DNA from: Chromatiaceae bacterium
GTDB lineage: Bacteria > Pseudomonadota > Gammaproteobacteria > Chromatiales > Chromatiaceae
NCBI GenBank assembly: GCA_024235395.1
Contig: JACKMK010000001.1
Coordinates: forward strand, 1,426,001-1,490,000
Reading direction: 5' to 3'
Length of the DNA: 64,000 nucleotides
Shown: positions 61,092 through 64,000 of the stretch, one piece after another
Layout of the letters: each line of letters opens with the position of its first letter
Position numbering within the stretch: position 1 is the stretch's first letter
Position numbers and translations under genes: made by a program
The notes under the pieces: generated by a model
Databases searched by the model: none
Told to the model about the DNA's origin: nothing
Seen by the model: the letters and a program-made list of their open reading frames with translations, nothing else

Positions 61092-61763
61092 ATGATTCGA
61101 TTCGACAACGTCGCGAAACGCTATCCGACCGGCCACGAAGGGCTGTCAGGGGTCGACCTGCATCTGGAGCCCGGTGAGATGGCATTCCTCACCGGCCACT
61201 CGGGCGCCGGCAAGAGCACGCTGCTCAAACTGATCGGCCTGCTGGAACGGGCGACACGCGGCCAGGTGTGGGTGAACGGCCGCAACCTGAACAAGCTCAA
61301 GACCCGCGACATCCCCTACCATCGGCGCCAGGTCGGCATGATCTTCCAGGATCACCGCCTGCTGCACGATCGCACCGTGTTCGACAACATCGCGCTGCCG
61401 TTGGTGGTCGCCGGCATGGGGCATGCCGAGATCAAGCGGCGCGTACGCGCGGCGATGGACAAGGTCGGCCTGTTGAAGAAGGAGAAGGTGTATCCGATCA
61501 CCCTGTCGGGCGGCGAGCAACAGCGCGTCGGCATTGCCCGCGCCCTGGTCAGCAAACCGCCGGTGCTGCTGGCCGACGAGCCGACCGGCAACCTCGACCC
61601 GGACCTGTCGCGCGAGATCATGGAATTGTTCGTCCAGTTCAACCAGGTCGGCGTGACGCTGCTCATCGCGACCCACGACGTCGACCTGATCAATCGTCTG
61701 GGCAGACGGATCATCCGCCTGCGCCACGGCCGTATCGCCGGCGACAGCGGGGGCACGGACTGA
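61092..61763 (+). CDS. ftsE: Cell division ATPase FtsE
   Basis: The 223-residue ABC ATPase has Walker A GHSGAGKST, signature TLSGGEQQRVGIARAL, Walker B VLLADEPTGNLDP and the switch His in IATHDVDLI. With FtsX it recruits and activates murein hydrolases at the division septum. Its stop overlaps the ftsX start by one base (TGATG). Confidence 0.97.
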   Translation: MIRFDNVAKRYPTGHEGLSGVDLHLEPGEMAFLTGHSGAGKSTLLKLIGLLERATRGQVWVNGRNLNKLKTRDIPYHRRQVGMIFQDHRLLHDRTVFDNIALPLVVAGMGHAEIKRRVRAAMDKVGLLKKEKVYPITLSGGEQQRVGIARALVSKPPVLLADEPTGNLDPDLSREIMELFVQFNQVGVTLLIATHDVDLINRLGRRIIRLRHGRIAGDSGGTD

Positions 61764-62725
61764 TGGCGCGACGGGGCGAATCGCCAGCGAAGTTCCGGCG
61801 CAATCGCAATCCGCTCACATGGCTGCTGCGCCATGCGCAGATGTCGCTGGCCTCGCTGGGAAGGCTCAGTCGCAGCCCGGTCAGCACCCTGATGACCGCG
61901 GCGGTGATCGGTATCGCACTCGCGTTGCCCAGTGGCCTGCACCTGCTGGTGGACAACGTCCGCGGCCTGAGCAGCGCCTGGGACGGCACCGCGAGCATCT
62001 CGCTGTTCCTGAGCGACGCGCTGGATGCCGAGCAGGCCGAGGCGGTGCGCGCCCAGATCGCGCAACGCCCGGATATCGCAGAGACCCGGCTGATCGGGCG
62101 CTCGCAGGCACTCGACGAGTTCCGCCGCCTGTCGGGTTTCAGTGGCGCGCTCGACCTGCTGGACGAGAATCCGCTGCCCGCACTGGTGCTGGCACGCCCA
62201 CGCGACGAGGACCAGGATGCCGCCGCGATCCACCGCATCGCCGAGGAGCTGCAGGCCTACCGCGAGATCGAACTGGCGCAGGTCGACCTGCAGTGGGTCG
62301 AACGCCTCGGCGCGATCACACGCACGATAGAGCGCGCAGTCGTGGTCCTGGCGGTACTGCTCGCGGCCGCGGTACTGTTGATCGTCGGCAACACCATCCG
62401 CCTCGAGATCCAGAGCCGACACAGCGAGATCGAGGTCGTGAAGCTGGTGGGGGGCACCGATGCGTTCATCCGCCGGCCGTTCCTTTACGAAGGCCTGTGG
62501 TACGGCCTGCTCGGCGCGCTCATCGCGCTCGGCCTGGTGCTGACGTCTTTGTATCTGCTCGACGGGCCGGTCGCACGCCTCGCCGGGCTTTATCAGTCGA
62601 CCTTTGAACTCGCGGTGATCGACCCCTACAGCCTGCTCGGGATGCTTGTCGGTGGGCCACTGCTCGGCCTGGCCGGCGCGTGGCTCGCGGTCGGCCGGCA
62701 TCTGGCCGATATCCAGCCGGAGTAA
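61763..62725 (+). CDS. ftsX: Cell division permease-like protein FtsX
   Basis: The 320-residue protein has a cytoplasmic start, four membrane helices (first near TLMTAAVIGIALALPSGL; three in the last 120 residues) and a periplasmic domain of about 110 residues between helices one and two, including ISLFLSDALDAEQAEAV. It acts with FtsE in the divisome. In most gammaproteobacteria rpoH follows ftsX; here it does not. Confidence 0.95.
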   Translation: MARRGESPAKFRRNRNPLTWLLRHAQMSLASLGRLSRSPVSTLMTAAVIGIALALPSGLHLLVDNVRGLSSAWDGTASISLFLSDALDAEQAEAVRAQIAQRPDIAETRLIGRSQALDEFRRLSGFSGALDLLDENPLPALVLARPRDEDQDAAAIHRIAEELQAYREIELAQVDLQWVERLGAITRTIERAVVVLAVLLAAAVLLIVGNTIRLEIQSRHSEIEVVKLVGGTDAFIRRPFLYEGLWYGLLGALIALGLVLTSLYLLDGPVARLAGLYQSTFELAVIDPYSLLGMLVGGPLLGLAGAWLAVGRHLADIQPE

Positions 62726-62948
62726 CGCCGCGGCCGGCACGACGCGGATTGTGGTAGCGTCCGTCTGGGACGATCGCCCGAAGGCACTCAGGTCGACGGC
62801 GCGCCGGCTGGATGCGCGGACCTGACCGACCCCGTCTCTCGGGTACCCCTCGTTGGGCATCCAGACGCTGCGCTTTGACGCATCCCGCGGCGCGGCATGT
62901 GCCATGCTTCCTCCTTGGTTGGGCATAGACCGGCCAAGGGACACCGCA

Positions 62949-63731
62949 ATGAAAGACACCTGGCAATCCGGTAGTGCGTACGAGCGTTACATGGGCCGCT
63001 GGAGCCGGCGCGTCGCCGAGGCATTCGTCGACTGGCTGTCGCCCAAGAGCGGCTTGAGATGGTTGGACGTCGGGTGTGGATCGGGGGCCCTCAGCGAGGC
63101 GGCGATCGAGCGGCACGAACCCGCTTCCGTGACAGCTGTCGACCAGTCAGAAGGTTTCGTGCGCACGGCTTCCCGGCGGCTTGGTGTCCGTGCGACCTGT
63201 ACGGTCGGAGATGCATTGTTGCTGCCCCTCGACGACGCCTCGTGCGATATCGCAGTGTCCGGACTGGTACTGAATTTCATCGGTGAACCGGCAAGGGTGC
63301 TGAGCGAGATGCGGCGCGTGACCGGCAGAGACGGTACCGTCGCGGTCTATATCTGGGATTACGCCGGGAAGATGGACCTCTTGACCACGTTCTGGGATGC
63401 CGTCGTTGGGCTCGACCCCGATGCCTCGGGGCTTCACGAGGGGCGACGCTTCCGGGATGCAAACGCCGCTGCGTTGTCCGAGACCTTCAGGCAGGCCGGC
63501 CTATGCGCAATCGAGACGACGCCTATTGAGATCGCTACGGACTTCGTTGATTTCGACGACTACTGGACACCGTTGCTCGGTGGTCAGGGACCGGCACCGA
63601 CCTATGTCTCAAGCCTGGAGGCGGCGGACCGGGACAGGCTGCGGGAACTGTTGCGTCGAAGCCTCCCGGTCCAGCAGGATGGCTCCATTTCGCTGACCGC
63701 GCGCGCCTGGGCGATCAAAGGCGTAGCGTGA
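62949..63731 (+). CDS. Class I SAM-dependent methyltransferase
   Basis: The 260-residue product from the ATG at 62949 (aaggga upstream) has SAM motif I LDVGCGSGALSEAAIE, the acidic strand VTAVDQSEGFV, and DIAVSGLVLNFIGEP followed by LSEMRRVTGRDG. This is the UbiE/Methyltransf_11 type, which often acts on small molecules; the substrate is unknown. GAYERYMGRWS-like text at the start (SAYERYMGRWS) is common in this group. It sits 223 bases after ftsX, in the slot normally held by rpoH, and its codon use looks slightly less GC-rich than its neighbours, so it may have been inserted. Confidence 0.85.
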   Translation: MKDTWQSGSAYERYMGRWSRRVAEAFVDWLSPKSGLRWLDVGCGSGALSEAAIERHEPASVTAVDQSEGFVRTASRRLGVRATCTVGDALLLPLDDASCDIAVSGLVLNFIGEPARVLSEMRRVTGRDGTVAVYIWDYAGKMDLLTTFWDAVVGLDPDASGLHEGRRFRDANAAALSETFRQAGLCAIETTPIEIATDFVDFDDYWTPLLGGQGPAPTYVSSLEAADRDRLRELLRRSLPVQQDGSISLTARAWAIKGVA

Positions 63732-63837
63732 TACGGACGGATTTTCGGGCGCCCACGCCGGTGGGACAGCCCCTGCAGGGACGCGAGGTGAATGCGAGGC
63801 CGATCCCCCTGAGGTACGGCACAGTCCGGCAAAGCTG

Positions 63838-63859
63838 GGCGAACGCGACGGCGTTCGCC
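63838..63859 (+). other. Strong hairpin upstream of the last gene
   Basis: ggcgaacgc (63838-63846) and gcgttcgcc (63851-63859) pair perfectly around a gacg loop, 30 bases before the last start codon. No T-run follows. It could be the end of the methyltransferase transcript or a leader structure. Confidence 0.45.
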
Positions 63860-63888
63860 GAACCACTCACTGTCTTGCGGAGCACAAT

Positions 63889-64000
63889 ATGCACAGCCGT
63901 TTCACAGTCGCGCTGCTACTTTTGCCATTCTGCGTCGCCATGGCCGAAGAGAACCCGGCCCTCGAGGCCATCCAGGAGTACATGGACTTTGCAGAGTACT
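63889..64000 (+). CDS. Start of an exported protein (cut by right edge)
   Basis: From the ATG at 63889 (ggag upstream) 37 codons are visible. A short signal peptide (RFTVALLLLPFCVAMA) is followed by EENPALEAIQEYMDFAEY. The rest is outside the window. The start faintly resembles exported rhodanese-like proteins, but this is too short to classify. Confidence 0.65.
   Translation, partial: MHSRFTVALLLLPFCVAMAEENPALEAIQEYMDFAEY

Noticed and set aside
63790..63888. Possible cyclic-di-GMP (GEMM) riboswitch because of gcacag and ggcaaagc text
   Set aside because: The second conserved half and the expected stem arrangement are missing, so the resemblance is partial.
1..64000. CRISPR arrays, tRNA or rRNA genes, insertion sequences, phage genes
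   Set aside because: No spaced direct repeats, no tRNA-like T-loop text, no transposase or integrase motifs were seen on either strand.

Overview
The window looks like a chromosomal segment of a GC-rich gammaproteobacterium, probably a relative of the purple or chemolithotrophic sulfur bacteria (Chromatiales-like). Two things suggest this. The first is a 2[4Fe-4S] ferredoxin at 55764-56018 that closely resembles, from memory, the Allochromatium vinosum protein. The second is gene order: long stretches match neighbourhoods known from Pseudomonas and, for coaD-mutM-rpmGB-radC-coaBC-dut-slmA-pyrE and rsmD-ftsYEX, from E. coli. I see no tRNA, rRNA, CRISPR array, prophage, insertion sequence or plasmid gene. 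Coding density is high and many genes overlap by 1-11 bases.

Region by region. 1-4180: the start of a DUF2189 membrane protein (runs off the left edge), then a probable S-adenosylhomocysteine (SAH) riboswitch, ahcY, metF (activated methyl cycle) and rsmE. 4195-15545 (minus strand): a Chp/Pil chemosensory system for type IV pilus twitching (pilG, pilH, pilI, pilJ, a 2048-residue ChpA kinase, chpC), with no pilK or chpB, preceded by a small exported protein and a membrane-anchored rhodanese. 15734-23430: gshB, an apbE lipoprotein gene, tonB, yqgE, ruvX, pyrR, pyrB, a catalytically dead pyrC' and a PyrK-like flavin/Fe-S protein. 23457-28617 (minus): a membrane hybrid histidine kinase and the retraction ATPases pilU and pilT. 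28748-33946: yggS, proC, yggT, yggU, a dynamin-like GTPase and an exported DUF4426 protein.

33975-46467: an exonuclease III/Crc-like gene, an AmpG-type transporter and a SafE/DsbD-type membrane protein in one overlapping unit; pyrE; a TauE/SafE permease; a DUF4124 coiled-coil protein; the coaBC-dut-algC-argB-slmA unit; radC; and rpmB-rpmG with a clear sigma-70 promoter and an intrinsic terminator. 46534-53242: a fatty-acid desaturase, a lone hydantoinase/oxoprolinase A protein, and a compact four-gene ABC cassette related to gliding-type GldA-GldF-GldG systems. 53245-62725: mutM, ggt, ferredoxin, coaD, rsmD, a catalytic/non-catalytic pair of M16 proteases, ftsY, ftsE and ftsX. 62949-64000: a SAM methyltransferase where rpoH is usually found, and the start of an exported protein cut by the right edge.

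Most of the window is conserved housekeeping. The parts worth a second look are the accessory insertions into those conserved blocks (rhodanese pair, apbE, dynamin-like GTPase, Gld-like cassette, methyltransferase), the active-site-intact Crc relative, the pseudo-dihydroorotase with an orphan PyrK-like partner, and an intrinsic terminator embedded in the signal-peptide codons of ggt. I found no wholly new multi-gene system that I could defend. Comparisons with other genomes are from memory and were not searched.
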